A DNA stretch of 57,777 nucleotides, taken from positions 1-57,777 of the forward strand of contig NYTH01000036.1 of assembly GCA_002683405.1 (NCBI GenBank). Reading direction: 5' to 3'. Position 1 is the first letter of the stretch. Each line of letters opens with the position of its first letter. Below the pieces are notes generated by a model that did no database searches, was not told the DNA's origin, and saw only the letters and a program-made list of their open reading frames with translations. This document shows, piece by piece, positions 44,581-54,815 of this stretch. The stretch comes from Salinisphaeraceae bacterium (lineage in GTDB: Bacteria; Pseudomonadota; Gammaproteobacteria; Nevskiales; Salinisphaeraceae). The position numbers and the translations under genes were made by a program.

Positions 44581-47262
44581 ATGAATTCGCCGGCCCGCAT
44601 TATTGAATCGCTCTGGTCCGGTCCGTCCCAGGATCGGCGTGCGTTGCGGCTGCACACCGTGGCCGGCGCGGACGCGTTCGTCGCCGAGACGCTTCGTTGT
44701 GAAGAACAGATCAGCGCGGGCGGAGGCTACCGCCTCGAGCTGACTGCGCTCGCCCGGGAGGCGGACGCGGGCGGGGCGCGATGGCTCGGCACGCCGGCGT
44801 CGCTTGAACTGCATGCCTCGGTCGAGCCTGACGGCCGGCGGGTCTGGCATGGCTTCATCACGGCCATTTCGCTGCTCGGGGCCAATCAGGGGCTTGCGCG
44901 GTACCGGCTGGTTATCGAGCCCTGGCTCGCGCTGCTGGGTCACCGGCGGGATCGCTTCATTCATCGAAACCGGCCGCCGCTGGAAATTATTTCGACGGTC
45001 TTTTCACGCTATGCGGCGCTGAGCCCCGCTTGGAAGCAGGACGTTGCCGAACCGGAGTGGCTCTTCGCCCGCGGCACGCGAACCCAGTTCGACGAGACCG
45101 ATCTTGCATTTGTCCACCGGCTGCTGGCGGATTACGGCCTGTTCTGCTGGTTCGAGCCGCCCGGGGAAGCGCTGCTGGACGACCCGCAGGCGCATCGACT
45201 GATGATTGCCGACCACAATCAGGCGTTCTCGCCGCGTGCACCGAAAACCGTTCGCCTCCATCGGGCCAATGCCGCTGAGTCGCGGGACGGTATTCAGCGC
45301 TGGCAGGTCACGCGGGCGCGCGCCGGCACGAGTCTTTTTCTTTCCAGTCCGGATTACCGCGCGGCCACACGGCGCAGCGTCGGCGAGGACGGCGCCGGCG
45401 AATCGGCGGCGGACCATCACGATCGGGACGCAGGCCAGTATGCGTTTCCGCACAGGCGGCACGCCGAGCATCGACGACGCTGTATCGAGCAGGCCGAGCG
45501 TTGCCGGGCGACGCGTTTTGCCGGCTCGGGAAGCTGGTCCGCCATGCGGCCGGGGCTGCGCTTTCAGCTGCTGAATGCCGGGCAGGCGCAGCGCGTGGCC
45601 GTGTGCACCGGCGTGACCCATCGGGCACGCAATAACTTGTCGGAGCGGGTTTTTTCGGCCATCGCGGGGCTGCTGGGCGCCCCGGCGCATAGCCCGGGCG
45701 CGGCGCTGGGGCAGGATCAGGACTACCGCAACGAATTTCTGGCCCTGCCGGCCGACATGCCCTTCCGACCACGCCTGTTCGACGCCAACGGCGCGCCCGT
45801 CATGCGTCGTCCCCGTGTTTCGGGGTTGCAGACCGCCGTGGTGGTCGGTCCGCCGGGGTCGCCGGTATTTACCGATCGCGATCACCGGATTCAGGTGCAG
45901 TTCGACTGGCAGCGGGGCAGCCGGGCCGAGAACGGGCTGACCCGGCCGGACGGCGCCGACAACGCCAGCGGCCGGCCGGTCGAGGGCGCCTGGATACGCG
46001 TGGTCACGCCTATCGCTGGCGCCAACTGGGGTACCCATTTTCTGCCGCGGGTTGGCCAGTCGGTGCTGCTGCGGTTCATTGACGGCGATATCGACCGGCC
46101 GGTGGTCACCGGCGCGAGCTACAACGGTCGGGGTCAACGCGATGGCGCCGGTAATCAGCAGGCCGGTGGCCGAGGCCTCACGACGCCCAATGCGCCCGCC
46201 TGGTTTGCGGGTCAGGCCGGTCCGCATGCGCATGCGGCTGTGCTGTCCGGCTTCAAGACGCAGGCGCTGTCGGGCAGTCAGACGGGCCACGGCGGTCATA
46301 ATCAACTGCTGTTCGACGATAGCCCAGGCGAGAGCGGGTTGACTCTGGCAACGACCGAATACGACTCGGGGCTGTCGCTCGGGCATCTTAAGCAGCGCCG
46401 CGACAACGCGCGGCTGGCTGACCGGGGGCGAGGACTGGAGCTGTCCACGCGGGCGACCGGCGCCCTGCGGGCCGGCAGCGGACTGCTGCTGGCCGCCGAA
46501 CGCAGCCAGCCGGGCCAGCTGTTCAACCCGGGCGTGCAACAAGGGCTCGGGCAATCAAGCGAGATAGCGCAGGGGCTGGCCGACAGGGCAGAGGCGCAGC
46601 AGGGCAATCTGCCGGGCGAGACCGGCATCCGGCAACAACCCGCGCTGGACGCGCTGGCTGCCCTGCGGGCGTCGGTCCGCGCCGAGTCGGGTCAGGTGAC
46701 CGCCTGGACCCGCCCGGATCTGGGCGTCTGGGCCGATGCCGGCGTGGTCGGGTTGGCAAGCGAGGGCTGCGTGATGGCGGCGGGCGCCGAATTCTGCCAG
46801 GTCGGCCGCCACCTGATGCTGACCGCAGAGGGCCGCCTGGATATTGCCGCCGTGGCGGGACTGCGTCTGTTTGTATCGGGGGCGTCCGTCGAAGCAGGCG
46901 CGGCGGCCGGGATTGCCCTGCACGCGGCAACCGGGCCGCTGAGCTGGCAGGCCAGCAGCGGCGCAGTCGAGCTGAGCGCCGCGCAGCAGGTGGCGGTTAC
47001 CAGCCAGACCGCCGAGGTGCGCGTCCAGGCGCCGCACATCCGCTTGCGGGCCGCCGGGGCCGGGCTGGAGATGTCGGGCATGAACATCACGCTGACCGCG
47101 CCGGAGTCGGTGACCTTTGAGGCCGGGCAGCACCAGCTGGCCGGGCCGGCCATGGTGCAGCCGCCGTCGGACTCGCCCGCACACGTCGGACCATTCTCCG
47201 GATGCCGTTTTCGCCTGGCCGGCGCCGAGGTCAGCGGCGAGGCGCTGGTGGCGCTGGACTGA
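44581..47262 (+). CDS. VgrG spike protein of a Type VI secretion system (orphan)
   Basis: 893 residues. The gp27-like base spans about 1-380 (LLADYGLFCWFEPPGEALL, ADHNQAFSPRAPKTVRL); the OB-fold and gp5-like beta-helix follow (RIQVQFDWQRG, WIRVVTPIAGANWGTHFLPR, GQSVLLRFIDGDIDRPVVTG), and the C-terminal 300 residues read as a DUF2345 beta-helix. No extra effector domain, PAAR or Rhs gene follows, and no other T6SS gene is in the window. It probably tips a T6SS encoded elsewhere, or is a remnant. ATG 44581 is chosen; the frame is open upstream to 44467. It sits between dapB and carA, usually adjacent genes. Confidence 0.88.
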   Translation: MNSPARIIESLWSGPSQDRRALRLHTVAGADAFVAETLRCEEQISAGGGYRLELTALAREADAGGARWLGTPASLELHASVEPDGRRVWHGFITAISLLGANQGLARYRLVIEPWLALLGHRRDRFIHRNRPPLEIISTVFSRYAALSPAWKQDVAEPEWLFARGTRTQFDETDLAFVHRLLADYGLFCWFEPPGEALLDDPQAHRLMIADHNQAFSPRAPKTVRLHRANAAESRDGIQRWQVTRARAGTSLFLSSPDYRAATRRSVGEDGAGESAADHHDRDAGQYAFPHRRHAEHRRRCIEQAERCRATRFAGSGSWSAMRPGLRFQLLNAGQAQRVAVCTGVTHRARNNLSERVFSAIAGLLGAPAHSPGAALGQDQDYRNEFLALPADMPFRPRLFDANGAPVMRRPRVSGLQTAVVVGPPGSPVFTDRDHRIQVQFDWQRGSRAENGLTRPDGADNASGRPVEGAWIRVVTPIAGANWGTHFLPRVGQSVLLRFIDGDIDRPVVTGASYNGRGQRDGAGNQQAGGRGLTTPNAPAWFAGQAGPHAHAAVLSGFKTQALSGSQTGHGGHNQLLFDDSPGESGLTLATTEYDSGLSLGHLKQRRDNARLADRGRGLELSTRATGALRAGSGLLLAAERSQPGQLFNPGVQQGLGQSSEIAQGLADRAEAQQGNLPGETGIRQQPALDALAALRASVRAESGQVTAWTRPDLGVWADAGVVGLASEGCVMAAGAEFCQVGRHLMLTAEGRLDIAAVAGLRLFVSGASVEAGAAAGIALHAATGPLSWQASSGAVELSAAQQVAVTSQTAEVRVQAPHIRLRAAGAGLEMSGMNITLTAPESVTFEAGQHQLAGPAMVQPPSDSPAHVGPFSGCRFRLAGAEVSGEALVALD

Positions 47263-47430
47263 CGCCGGGGGCGGCAGGCGGACCATGCCGCTCGACCGGT
47301 TCGGCAACAATGCCCCGCCACTGCCGCAGGCTTCATCACGTATTAGACAGCCGCTTGGCGGCGTCGCTATACTGCGCGCGTTTTGCCCGGCCCGGGGCAC
47401 TTTCTCCACAGGAAACGGAAGACTATCGCG

Positions 47431-48582
47431 GTGTTTGCCGAAACTGATCTGCCTCCCGCCATTCTTGCTCTAGCCGATGGCAGTGTTTTCAGGGGGGTGG
47501 CCATTGGCGCATCCGGTCAGACTGTGGGAGAGGTGGTGTTCAACACCGCCATGACCGGTTACCAGGAGATCCTGACCGACCCGTCCTATCGTCAGCAGAT
47601 GGTGACGCTGACCTACCCGCACATCGGCAATGTCGGCACGAACGCGGGCGACGAAGAATCCGACAGCCCGCAGGCCGCCGGGCTCATCGTTCGAGAAGTT
47701 CCGCGCCCGCCCAGCAGCTGGCGCAATACCCGCAGCCTGCCGGATTACCTGCACCAGCACGGCATCGTGGCGATCGCCGATATCGACACCCGGCGCCTGA
47801 CGCGCATCCTGCGGGAAAAGGGCGCGCAGAACGGCTGCATTCTCACCGGCGAACAGGCAAGCGAAGAGGCCGCGCTGGCCCAGGCGCGGGGCTTCGCCGG
47901 CCTCAAGGGCCTGGACCTGGCCGCCGACGCCGGCACGCAGGCGCAGTACAGCTGGTCGGACGGCCTCTGGACAGGACCCGACGAAGAAGCGCCGCTGCCG
48001 GGTGAGCCCGCGCTGCACGTGGCGGTTTACGACTACGGCGTCAAGAAGAACATTCTGCGCAGTCTGGTCAGCGCGGGCTGTCGCGTGACCGTGGTGCCGC
48101 CGCGCATGGCCGTGGATGACGTGCTGGCGCTCGGGGTCGATGGCGTGATGCTGTCCAACGGTCCGGGCGACCCCGATCCCTGCGACTACGCCATTGCCGC
48201 GGCCCGCGAGCTGCTGGCGCGTGACGTGCCGACCATGGGGATTTGTCTGGGTCACCAGATTCTCGGCCTGGCGGTGGGCGCCCGCACTCTGAAGATGAAG
48301 TTCGGCCACCATGGCGCCAATCACCCGGTGCAGGATATCGAAACCGGCGCGGTCATGATTACCAGCCAGAACCATGGCTTTGCCGTGGACGAGGCCACCC
48401 TGCCCGAAGGGGTGATTGCCACCCATCGCTCGCTGTTTGATCACAGCCTGCAGGGCATTCGGGTGGAGGGGAAGCCGGCGTTCTCCTTTCAGGGACACCC
48501 CGAGGCCAGCCCGGGGCCGCAGGATGTGGCGCCGATGTTCAAGCGATTCGTACAGGTCATGGAAAACGCGGTCAGTCGCTAG
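47431..48582 (+). CDS. carA: carbamoyl-phosphate synthase small (glutaminase) subunit
   Basis: 383-residue amidotransferase subunit that releases ammonia from glutamine for carbamoyl phosphate synthesis (arginine and pyrimidines). The N-terminal domain has [22 protein letters not shown]; the class I glutaminase domain carries SNGPGDP, the nucleophile in [15 protein letters not shown] (about residue 270) and the His/Glu pair in [14 protein letters not shown] 47431 is the only reasonable start at this point. carB follows after 50 nt on the same strand, the usual operon. Confidence 0.95.
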   Translation: MFAETDLPPAILALADGSVFRGVAIGASGQTVGEVVFNTAMTGYQEILTDPSYRQQMVTLTYPHIGNVGTNAGDEESDSPQAAGLIVREVPRPPSSWRNTRSLPDYLHQHGIVAIADIDTRRLTRILREKGAQNGCILTGEQASEEAALAQARGFAGLKGLDLAADAGTQAQYSWSDGLWTGPDEEAPLPGEPALHVAVYDYGVKKNILRSLVSAGCRVTVVPPRMAVDDVLALGVDGVMLSNGPGDPDPCDYAIAAARELLARDVPTMGICLGHQILGLAVGARTLKMKFGHHGANHPVQDIETGAVMITSQNHGFAVDEATLPEGVIATHRSLFDHSLQGIRVEGKPAFSFQGHPEASPGPQDVAPMFKRFVQVMENAVSR

Positions 48583-48632
48583 GGCGCGGCCGCGAGACCA
48601 GGCTCTCCAAGTCAGAATTTGTAGAGAAAACA

Positions 48633-51600
48633 GTGCCCAAGCGTTCTGATATCAAGTCGATTCTAATTATTGGCGCTGGTCCGATCGTCATCGGTCAGGC
48701 CTGCGAGTTCGATTATTCCGGCGCCCAGGCCTGCAAGGCGCTCAAGGAAGAAGGCTTTCGCGTGGTGCTGGTGAACTCCAACCCCGCGACCATCATGACC
48801 GACCCCGGCACGGCCGACGCCGTCTACATCGAGCCGATTCGCTGGGAAACCGTGGCGCGCATCATTGAGGCCGAAAAGCCGGACGCGCTGCTGCCCACCA
48901 TGGGCGGGCAGACGGGTTTGAACTGCGCGCTCGATCTGTACAACAACGGCGTACTGGAAAAGTACGGCGTGGAAATGATCGGCGCCTCGCGTGACGCCAT
49001 CGAGATGGCGGAGGACCGGCAGGCGTTTCGTGAGGCCATGGACGAGATCGGTCTTAAATCACCGAAGTCCGAGGTGGTGCACAGCCTGGCGGAGGCCATC
49101 GAGGCGCAGGCGGGCATCGGCTATCCGGTCATCATTCGACCCTCCTATACGCTGGGCGGCACCGGCGGCGGGATTGCCTACAACAGGGAAGAATTCGAGG
49201 ATATTGTCAGCCGGGGCATAGAGTTATCGCCCACTAATGAAGTGCTCATCGAGCAGTCCGTGCTGGGCTGGAAAGAGTACGAGATGGAAGTTGTTCGTGA
49301 TTCGGCGGACAACTGCATCATCATCTGCTCGATCGAGAATCTCGATCCGATGGGCGTGCACACGGGCGACTCGATTACCGTGGCGCCGGCGCAGACGCTC
49401 ACCGACAAGGAATACCAGATCATGCGCAACGCCTCGCTGGCGGTGCTGCGCAAGATTGGCGTGGATACGGGCGGCTCGAACGTGCAGTTCGCGCTGAATC
49501 CCGACAATGGTCAGATGACCATTATCGAGATGAACCCCCGCGTGTCGCGTTCCTCGGCGCTGGCGTCCAAGGCCACCGGATTCCCCATCGCCAAGGTCGC
49601 CGCCAAGCTGGCCGTGGGCTACACGCTGGACGAGCTGCGTAACGAGATTACCGGCGGCGCCTCGCCGGCGTCCTTCGAGCCCAGCATCGATTACGTCGTG
49701 ACCAAGATGCCGCGGTTCACGTTCGAGAAATTCCCGGACGCCGACGATCGGCTGACCACGCAGATGAAGTCCGTGGGCGAGGCCATGGCCATTGGCCGGA
49801 ATTTCCAGGAATCGCTGCAGAAGGCGATGCGCAGCCTGGAGATCGGTTCGGATGGTTTCGAGCAGCAGGTAGTCACGGAAACCGAAGAAGAGGCCGTCAA
49901 GCTGCTGCGCGATGCGCTTACCACGCCCCGAGCAGACCGGCTGTGGTACGTGGGCGATGCCTTCCGGCACGGTCTGACGATAGATGACGTGTTCGAGCTG
50001 ACGCACATCGACCGCTGGTTTCTGGAGCAGATCGAACAGATCATCCAGACCGAAATAACGCTGGAGGGTCGATCCCTCGACGAGCTGAGCGCGGCTGATC
50101 TGCGCTATTGCAAGCGCATGGGCTTTTCCGACCGGCGCCTGGCCGTGCTGCTCGGGACCGATGAATTCGCGCTGCGCGATGCCCGCCTGGCAGCCGGTGT
50201 GACGCCGGTCTACAAGCGGGTCGACTCCTGCGCCGCGGAGTTCCCGACGGCCACGGCCTACATGTATTCCAGCTACGACGAGGAATGCGAGTCGATGCCG
50301 TCGGAACGCGACAAGATCATGGTCCTGGGCGGCGGGCCGAACCGGATCGGGCAGGGTATCGAGTTCGACTACTGCTGCGTGCATGCCGCCCTCGCGCTGC
50401 GCGAGGATGGCTACGAAACCATCATGGTCAACTGCAATCCGGAGACGGTGTCCACCGATTACGACACCTCGGACCGGCTGTACTTCGAGCCGCTGACCTT
50501 TGAAGACGTCATGGCCATCATCGACGTCGAGAAGCCCAAGGGTGTGATCGTGCAGTTCGGCGGGCAGACACCGCTCAAGCTCGCGCGGCGACTGGAAGCG
50601 GCCGGGGCGCCGATCATCGGCACCACGCCGGATTCGATCGACCTTGCCGAAGATCGTGATCGCTTCCTCAATCTGGTCAAGAAGCTCGAACTGCGTCAGC
50701 CGGCCAACCGCACCGCGCGCTCGGAAGCCGAAGCGGTGGATCTGGCCGAGGAAGTGGGCTATCCGATGGTCGTGCGCCCGTCCTACGTGCTGGGCGGGCG
50801 GGCCATGGAGCTGGTCTTTGACCGATCCGACCTGATCCGCTACATGGGCGCGGCGGTGCAGGTGTCCGACGATTCGCCCGTGCTGCTGGACCACTTTCTC
50901 GACCACGCCGTCGAGCTGGACGTCGACGCCCTGTGCGACGGCGACCGCGTGTTCATTGGCGGGATCATGCAGCACATCGAACAGGCCGGCGTGCATTCCG
51001 GTGATTCGGCCTGTTCACTGCCGCCCTACAGCCTGCCGGACAGCGTGATCGGCGAAATCCGCACGCAGACCGCAGCGCTCGCGCGTGGCCTGAACGTGGT
51101 CGGTTTGATGAACGTGCAGTTTGCGGTTCAGGACGACGAGATCTTTCTTATCGAGGTCAATCCGCGCGCCTCCCGGACCGTGCCCTTCGTCTCCAAGGCC
51201 ACCGGGCTGCCGCTGGCAAAGATTGCCGCGCGCTGCATGGCGGGGCGATCGCTCGACGAGCAGGGCGTGGGCGAGGAGCGGGTGCCGGCCTATTATTCGG
51301 TCAAGGAAGCGGTTTTCCCCTTTACCAAGTTCCCCACCGTGGATCCCATGCTGGGCCCCGAGATGAAGTCGACCGGCGAGGTCATGGGCGTGGGCTACAG
51401 CTTTGGCGAAGCCTTCGGCAAGGCGCAGCTGGCCAGCGGCACGGGCCTGCCGACGGCCGGGCAGGTGGTGCTGACGATTCGCGATGCCGACAAGCCGCAG
51501 GCGCCGGAAGTGGCGCGGCGCTTCATCGAGGCCGGCTTCACCGTGCTGGCCACCGAGGGCACGGCGCAGTGCCTGCGCAACGCGAGCCTGGAATGCCAGG

Positions 51601-51866
51601 TGGTAAAAAAGGTCAAGGAAGGCCGGCCGCACATTGTCGACATGATCAAGAACGGCGAAATCCAGTTCGTGGTGAATACCGCCCAGGACAAGCGCTCGGT
51701 CGAGGAATCCCGCTCAATACGCATGACCGCGCTACGCTACCGGGTCGCCTACTTCACGACCATGGCCGGGGCGCTGGCCAGCTGCGATGCCCTACCGCAT
51801 CTGGCCGAAAACTCCGTGCACGCCCTGCAGGCGCTGCACGCCGAGCTCGACGCGCAGGCCGGCTAG
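48633..51866 (+). CDS. carB: carbamoyl-phosphate synthase large subunit
   Basis: 1077-residue synthetase with two homologous ATP-grasp halves (about 1-550 and 551-930), each with GxGPIxIGQ-like entry motifs ([38 protein letters not shown]) and [16 protein letters not shown] / [16 protein letters not shown] blocks, then the MGS-like allosteric domain (about 930-1077) that senses UMP and ornithine. GTG 48633 start. No frameshift. A hairpin with a GC-rich stem (51904-51922) follows, lacking a clear T-run. Confidence 0.97.
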   Translation: MPKRSDIKSILIIGAGPIVIGQACEFDYSGAQACKALKEEGFRVVLVNSNPATIMTDPGTADAVYIEPIRWETVARIIEAEKPDALLPTMGGQTGLNCALDLYNNGVLEKYGVEMIGASRDAIEMAEDRQAFREAMDEIGLKSPKSEVVHSLAEAIEAQAGIGYPVIIRPSYTLGGTGGGIAYNREEFEDIVSRGIELSPTNEVLIEQSVLGWKEYEMEVVRDSADNCIIICSIENLDPMGVHTGDSITVAPAQTLTDKEYQIMRNASLAVLRKIGVDTGGSNVQFALNPDNGQMTIIEMNPRVSRSSALASKATGFPIAKVAAKLAVGYTLDELRNEITGGASPASFEPSIDYVVTKMPRFTFEKFPDADDRLTTQMKSVGEAMAIGRNFQESLQKAMRSLEIGSDGFEQQVVTETEEEAVKLLRDALTTPRADRLWYVGDAFRHGLTIDDVFELTHIDRWFLEQIEQIIQTEITLEGRSLDELSAADLRYCKRMGFSDRRLAVLLGTDEFALRDARLAAGVTPVYKRVDSCAAEFPTATAYMYSSYDEECESMPSERDKIMVLGGGPNRIGQGIEFDYCCVHAALALREDGYETIMVNCNPETVSTDYDTSDRLYFEPLTFEDVMAIIDVEKPKGVIVQFGGQTPLKLARRLEAAGAPIIGTTPDSIDLAEDRDRFLNLVKKLELRQPANRTARSEAEAVDLAEEVGYPMVVRPSYVLGGRAMELVFDRSDLIRYMGAAVQVSDDSPVLLDHFLDHAVELDVDALCDGDRVFIGGIMQHIEQAGVHSGDSACSLPPYSLPDSVIGEIRTQTAALARGLNVVGLMNVQFAVQDDEIFLIEVNPRASRTVPFVSKATGLPLAKIAARCMAGRSLDEQGVGEERVPAYYSVKEAVFPFTKFPTVDPMLGPEMKSTGEVMGVGYSFGEAFGKAQLASGTGLPTAGQVVLTIRDADKPQAPEVARRFIEAGFTVLATEGTAQCLRNASLECQVVKKVKEGRPHIVDMIKNGEIQFVVNTAQDKRSVEESRSIRMTALRYRVAYFTTMAGALASCDALPHLAENSVHALQALHAELDAQAG

Positions 51867-51887
51867 TGTGGCGCACTACACTAGCAG
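51865..51887. repeat. dispersed repeat, inverted copy after carB
   Basis: The stretch beginning at the carB stop reads, on the minus strand, GCTAGTGTAGTGCGCCACAC, matching 57674-57693 except for one base; it can also fold with TAGTGT and ACACTA arms. Possible REP-like unit. Confidence 0.5.
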
Positions 51888-52075
51888 CCGCCGGACGCCG
51901 AATCGCGCCGCTTGGCGGCGCGACAGGTACCGTTCGCAGCTTTCGGCAGGCGCTAGAAAATACAGTGTTTTGACTCAATGTCTTTTGTCGCAAAAGCGAT
52001 AGGGTCCGGGTTGCCAGCCGAGGCCTTAAGTCATTTCTCCGTAGTCGGACAGGAGAAACAATAATCGCGACGCGT

Positions 52076-52081
52076 TATACT
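52076..52081 (+). promoter_or_regulatory. -10 element (TATACT) of the ectABC promoter
   Basis: TATACT lies about 35 nt before the proposed ectA start. No good -35 box is present 16-18 nt upstream, which suits an activator-dependent or sigma-S-type osmotic promoter. Confidence 0.45.
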
Positions 52082-52110
52082 TCGTCTCCAATTCGAAAGG
52101 GTTTCTAGCC

Positions 52111-52659
52111 ATTTCAAGCGAAAATCGTTCAGCGGACGGCGCGTCCGCGACATCATCTCCCACCTACCGCTCACCGACCGTGGTCGACGGCACTCGAATC
52201 TGGGAACTGGTGCGGGATACCGGCGTTCTGGACGTCAACTCTGCCTACGCCTATCTGCTGCTCGGCGAGCACTTTTCGGACACCAGCGTGGTGGCCGAGA
52301 TCGACGGCGAACTCGTGGGCTTCATCAGCGCCTATCTCCCGCCCTCGAAGGATGACACCGTTTTCGTCTGGCAGGTCGGCGTGGCCGAAGCCGGCCGCGG
52401 CAAGGGGGTAGCCACGGGCATGCTCTACGACATCATTCGTCGGCCGGCCTGCGGGCACATTCGCTATCTCGATACGACCGTGGGGCCGTCCAACGAGGCG
52501 TCCATGGCCCTGTTCCGCGGCTTCGCGCGCAAGCTGGGTACGCAGGTCAGCGAGAATGAGCTGTTCAAGGTAGAACATTTCCCCGACTACGAGACGCACG
52601 AATCAGAGGTGCTTTTCCGCATCGGCCCGTTTGATCCCGCGGATTTCCCCGCGGACTAG
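52111..52659 (+). CDS. ectA: diaminobutyrate acetyltransferase (ectoine synthesis), ATT start proposed
   Basis: GNAT-family enzyme that acetylates L-2,4-diaminobutyrate, the second step of ectoine synthesis. The reading starting at ATT 52111 gives 182 residues including the conserved first strand YRSPTVVDGTRIWELV; the only standard in-frame start nearby, GTG 52180, would cut this strand and has no ribosome-binding site. GAAAGGG (52095-52101) sits 9 nt before the ATT. No in-frame ATG, GTG or TTG exists between 52111 and 52180. Later motifs: LDVNSAYAYLLLGEHF, VWQVGVAEAGRGKGVATGML (acetyl-CoA site), NEASMALFRGFARK. It leads ectABC. If the start is GTG the gene spans 52180-52659. Confidence 0.9.
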   Translation: MSSENRSADGASATSSPTYRSPTVVDGTRIWELVRDTGVLDVNSAYAYLLLGEHFSDTSVVAEIDGELVGFISAYLPPSKDDTVFVWQVGVAEAGRGKGVATGMLYDIIRRPACGHIRYLDTTVGPSNEASMALFRGFARKLGTQVSENELFKVEHFPDYETHESEVLFRIGPFDPADFPAD

Positions 52660-52745
52660 GCCGGCAGTAGCGCCCGGTGCGGCGCGCCCGGTCCGGTCAA
52701 CCGCTGCGAGCGGATCCATACAGACTCAATTTCAGGAGAACGCAA

Positions 52746-54023
52746 GTGGAAACCATCAACGAACTCGAATCCCAGGTGCGCGGCTACGTCCGCTCCTTCC
52801 CCGTCGTGTTCCAGTGGGGCAAGGGCGTGCGCATGCACACCGAGGACGACGTCGATTACCTGGATTTCTTTTCCGGCGCCGGCGCGCTCAACTACGGCCA
52901 TAACCCCGACCCGCTTAAGCAGCCGCTGCTGGACTACATCCAGGCGGACGGCGTGACGCATTCGCTGGACATGGCCTCGAACACCAAGTCCAAGTTCCTG
53001 GAGACCTTCAACGAAGTGATCCTCCAGCCGCGCGGCATGGAATACAAGATGCAGTTTCCCGGGCCGACGGGCACCAACGCCGTCGAGGCGGCGCTGAAGC
53101 TGGCCCGCAAGGTCACCGGTCGCGAGCGCATCGTGTCCTTCACCAATGCCTTCCATGGCATGACGCTGGGCGCGCTGGCGGTTACGGGTAACGCCTTCAA
53201 GCGTGCCGGCGCCGGCGTACCGCTGGGGCACGCGACGTCCATGCCGTACTGCGGCTATTTCGACGATGAGACCGACACGGCGGCCTATCTGGAAGCCATG
53301 CTGGAAGACAGTTCCAGTGGTCTGGACAAGCCCGCTGCCGTCATCCTCGAGACCGTGCAGGCCGAGGGCGGCATCAACGTGGCCGAAATGGAATGGCTGC
53401 AGCGCATCGAGAAGATCTGCCGCGACCACGATCTGCTGCTGATCGTTGACGACATCCAGGCGGGCGTGGGCCGTACCGGGCCGTTCTTCTCGTTCGAGCC
53501 CGCGGGCATCAAGCCGGACCTGATCTGCCTGTCCAAATCGCTGTCCGGCTACGGCCTGCCGCTGGCGCTCACGCTGATTCGGCCCGATCTGGACGAATGG
53601 GCGCCGGGCGAGCACAACGGCACCTTCCGCGGCAACAACCTGGCCTTCGTGACCTCGACGCACGCCATAAAGCATTACTGGTCGGACGACGCGCTCGAGA
53701 AGGACATTCTGCGCAAGGGCGAGATCGTGCGGGAGCGCCTGCAGAAGATGATCGCGCGCTTCCCGGAGTTCAAGGCATCCGTGCGGGGCCGCGGGCTGAT
53801 CAACGGGATCGACTGCGAGCCGGCTGAAGTGGCCAATGAGGTCACGGCGGGCTGCTTCAAGCGGCATTTGCTGATGGAAACCTCCGGCGCCTCTGATAAT
53901 GTCATCAAGGTCATGCCGCCGCTGATCGTGGATGATGCCGACCTGAAGATGGGTCTGGATATCCTGGAAGAGTCGCTCGAAGAGGTGCTCCGCCAGCGCG
54001 GTATTGCGAAGGGCGCGGCCTGA
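52746..54023 (+). CDS. ectB: diaminobutyrate-2-oxoglutarate transaminase (ectoine synthesis)
   Basis: 425-residue class III PLP aminotransferase that makes diaminobutyrate from aspartate semialdehyde with glutamate as donor. Landmarks: FFSGAGALNYGHNP, FPGPTGTNAVEAALKLARK, FTNAFHGMTLGALA, LLLIVDDIQAGVGRTGPFF and the PLP lysine in CLSKSLSGYGLPLA (about residue 268). GTG 52746 follows AGGAGA. It lies 86 nt after ectA in the ectABC operon. Confidence 0.96.
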   Translation: METINELESQVRGYVRSFPVVFQWGKGVRMHTEDDVDYLDFFSGAGALNYGHNPDPLKQPLLDYIQADGVTHSLDMASNTKSKFLETFNEVILQPRGMEYKMQFPGPTGTNAVEAALKLARKVTGRERIVSFTNAFHGMTLGALAVTGNAFKRAGAGVPLGHATSMPYCGYFDDETDTAAYLEAMLEDSSSGLDKPAAVILETVQAEGGINVAEMEWLQRIEKICRDHDLLLIVDDIQAGVGRTGPFFSFEPAGIKPDLICLSKSLSGYGLPLALTLIRPDLDEWAPGEHNGTFRGNNLAFVTSTHAIKHYWSDDALEKDILRKGEIVRERLQKMIARFPEFKASVRGRGLINGIDCEPAEVANEVTAGCFKRHLLMETSGASDNVIKVMPPLIVDDADLKMGLDILEESLEEVLRQRGIAKGAA

Positions 54024-54073
54024 TCCGGTCGACCGCGACAAGGCTCACCTCAAGGACGACACAAGGGTAATTC

Positions 54074-54472
54074 ATGAAGGTAGTAAGACTTGATGATCTG
54101 AAGGGCACCGACCAGTGGGTGGACAGCCCGGCCGGCTGGACCAGCGTGCGGTTCCTGTTGAAAAAGGACGGCATGGGATTTTCGTTTCACGAAACGACCT
54201 TCCCCACCGGCCTCAAATTCGACATGTGGTACAAGAACCACCTGGAGGCCGTGTACTGCTATCAGGGTCGCGGCACGCTGACTAACCGCGACACCGGCGA
54301 AACGTTCACCATCGAGCCGGGCACGCTGTACGCGTTGGACAACCACGACCGGCACACCCTCGAATGCCACGAGGAACTGAAGCTGGTCTGCGCCTTCAAT
54401 CCGCCCGTCACCGGTCGTGAAATCCACGATGAGGACGGCGCCTACATTATTCCGCCGGACGAGCGGGACTGA
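54074..54472 (+). CDS. ectC: L-ectoine synthase
   Basis: 132-residue cupin that cyclises N-gamma-acetyl-diaminobutyrate to ectoine. Landmarks: MKVVRLDDLKGTDQWVDSPA at the start, FSFHETTFPTG, the metal-site region HLEAVYCYQGRGTL, and LYALDNHDRHTLE, then VCAFNPPVTGREIHDEDGAY. Length and start are normal. It lies 50 nt after ectB and is followed by a strong terminator, so ectABC ends here; no ectD (hydroxylase) or dedicated aspartokinase is present in the window. Confidence 0.97.
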   Translation: MKVVRLDDLKGTDQWVDSPAGWTSVRFLLKKDGMGFSFHETTFPTGLKFDMWYKNHLEAVYCYQGRGTLTNRDTGETFTIEPGTLYALDNHDRHTLECHEELKLVCAFNPPVTGREIHDEDGAYIIPPDERD

Positions 54473-54514
54473 CGCACCGAGTCTGCGCCGGACCATTCGG
54501 GCAATACCTGTAAA

Positions 54515-54536
54515 CGGGGCTTCGGCCCCGTTTTTT
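54515..54536 (+). terminator. Rho-independent terminator of ectABC
   Basis: CGGGGC, loop TTCG, GCCCCG, then six T residues, 43 nt after the ectC stop. Confidence 0.95.
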
Positions 54537-54815
54537 ATGGTCGCTCCCGTGGTTTTGCAGTCGGTGATCTTCTCTTTCAGCGCCTCTGGCCAGTCCCTGT
54601 TTACCGCGGCAGAGTTTCACGACGGCCGGGCGCCTGCGCCAATCCGGCAGGCGGGCGTCCAGACGGATCCGGTACAGACAACGCAGCGTGACCCCGGGCC
54701 GCACTGAATTTGCGCCCCCGGGCCTGATCTCATAGGGTCGCCAGGGTGTGCCCGTTGGGCGGCGCTTGCGCCCGGCGCCAGACCATCTCCCACCACAGAT
54801 AACGAGAACGAATGC

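Noticed and set aside
51904-51922. Strong hairpin after carB as a Rho-independent terminator
   Set aside because: 8-bp GC stem but no T-run on either side; at most a Rho-dependent or processing site.
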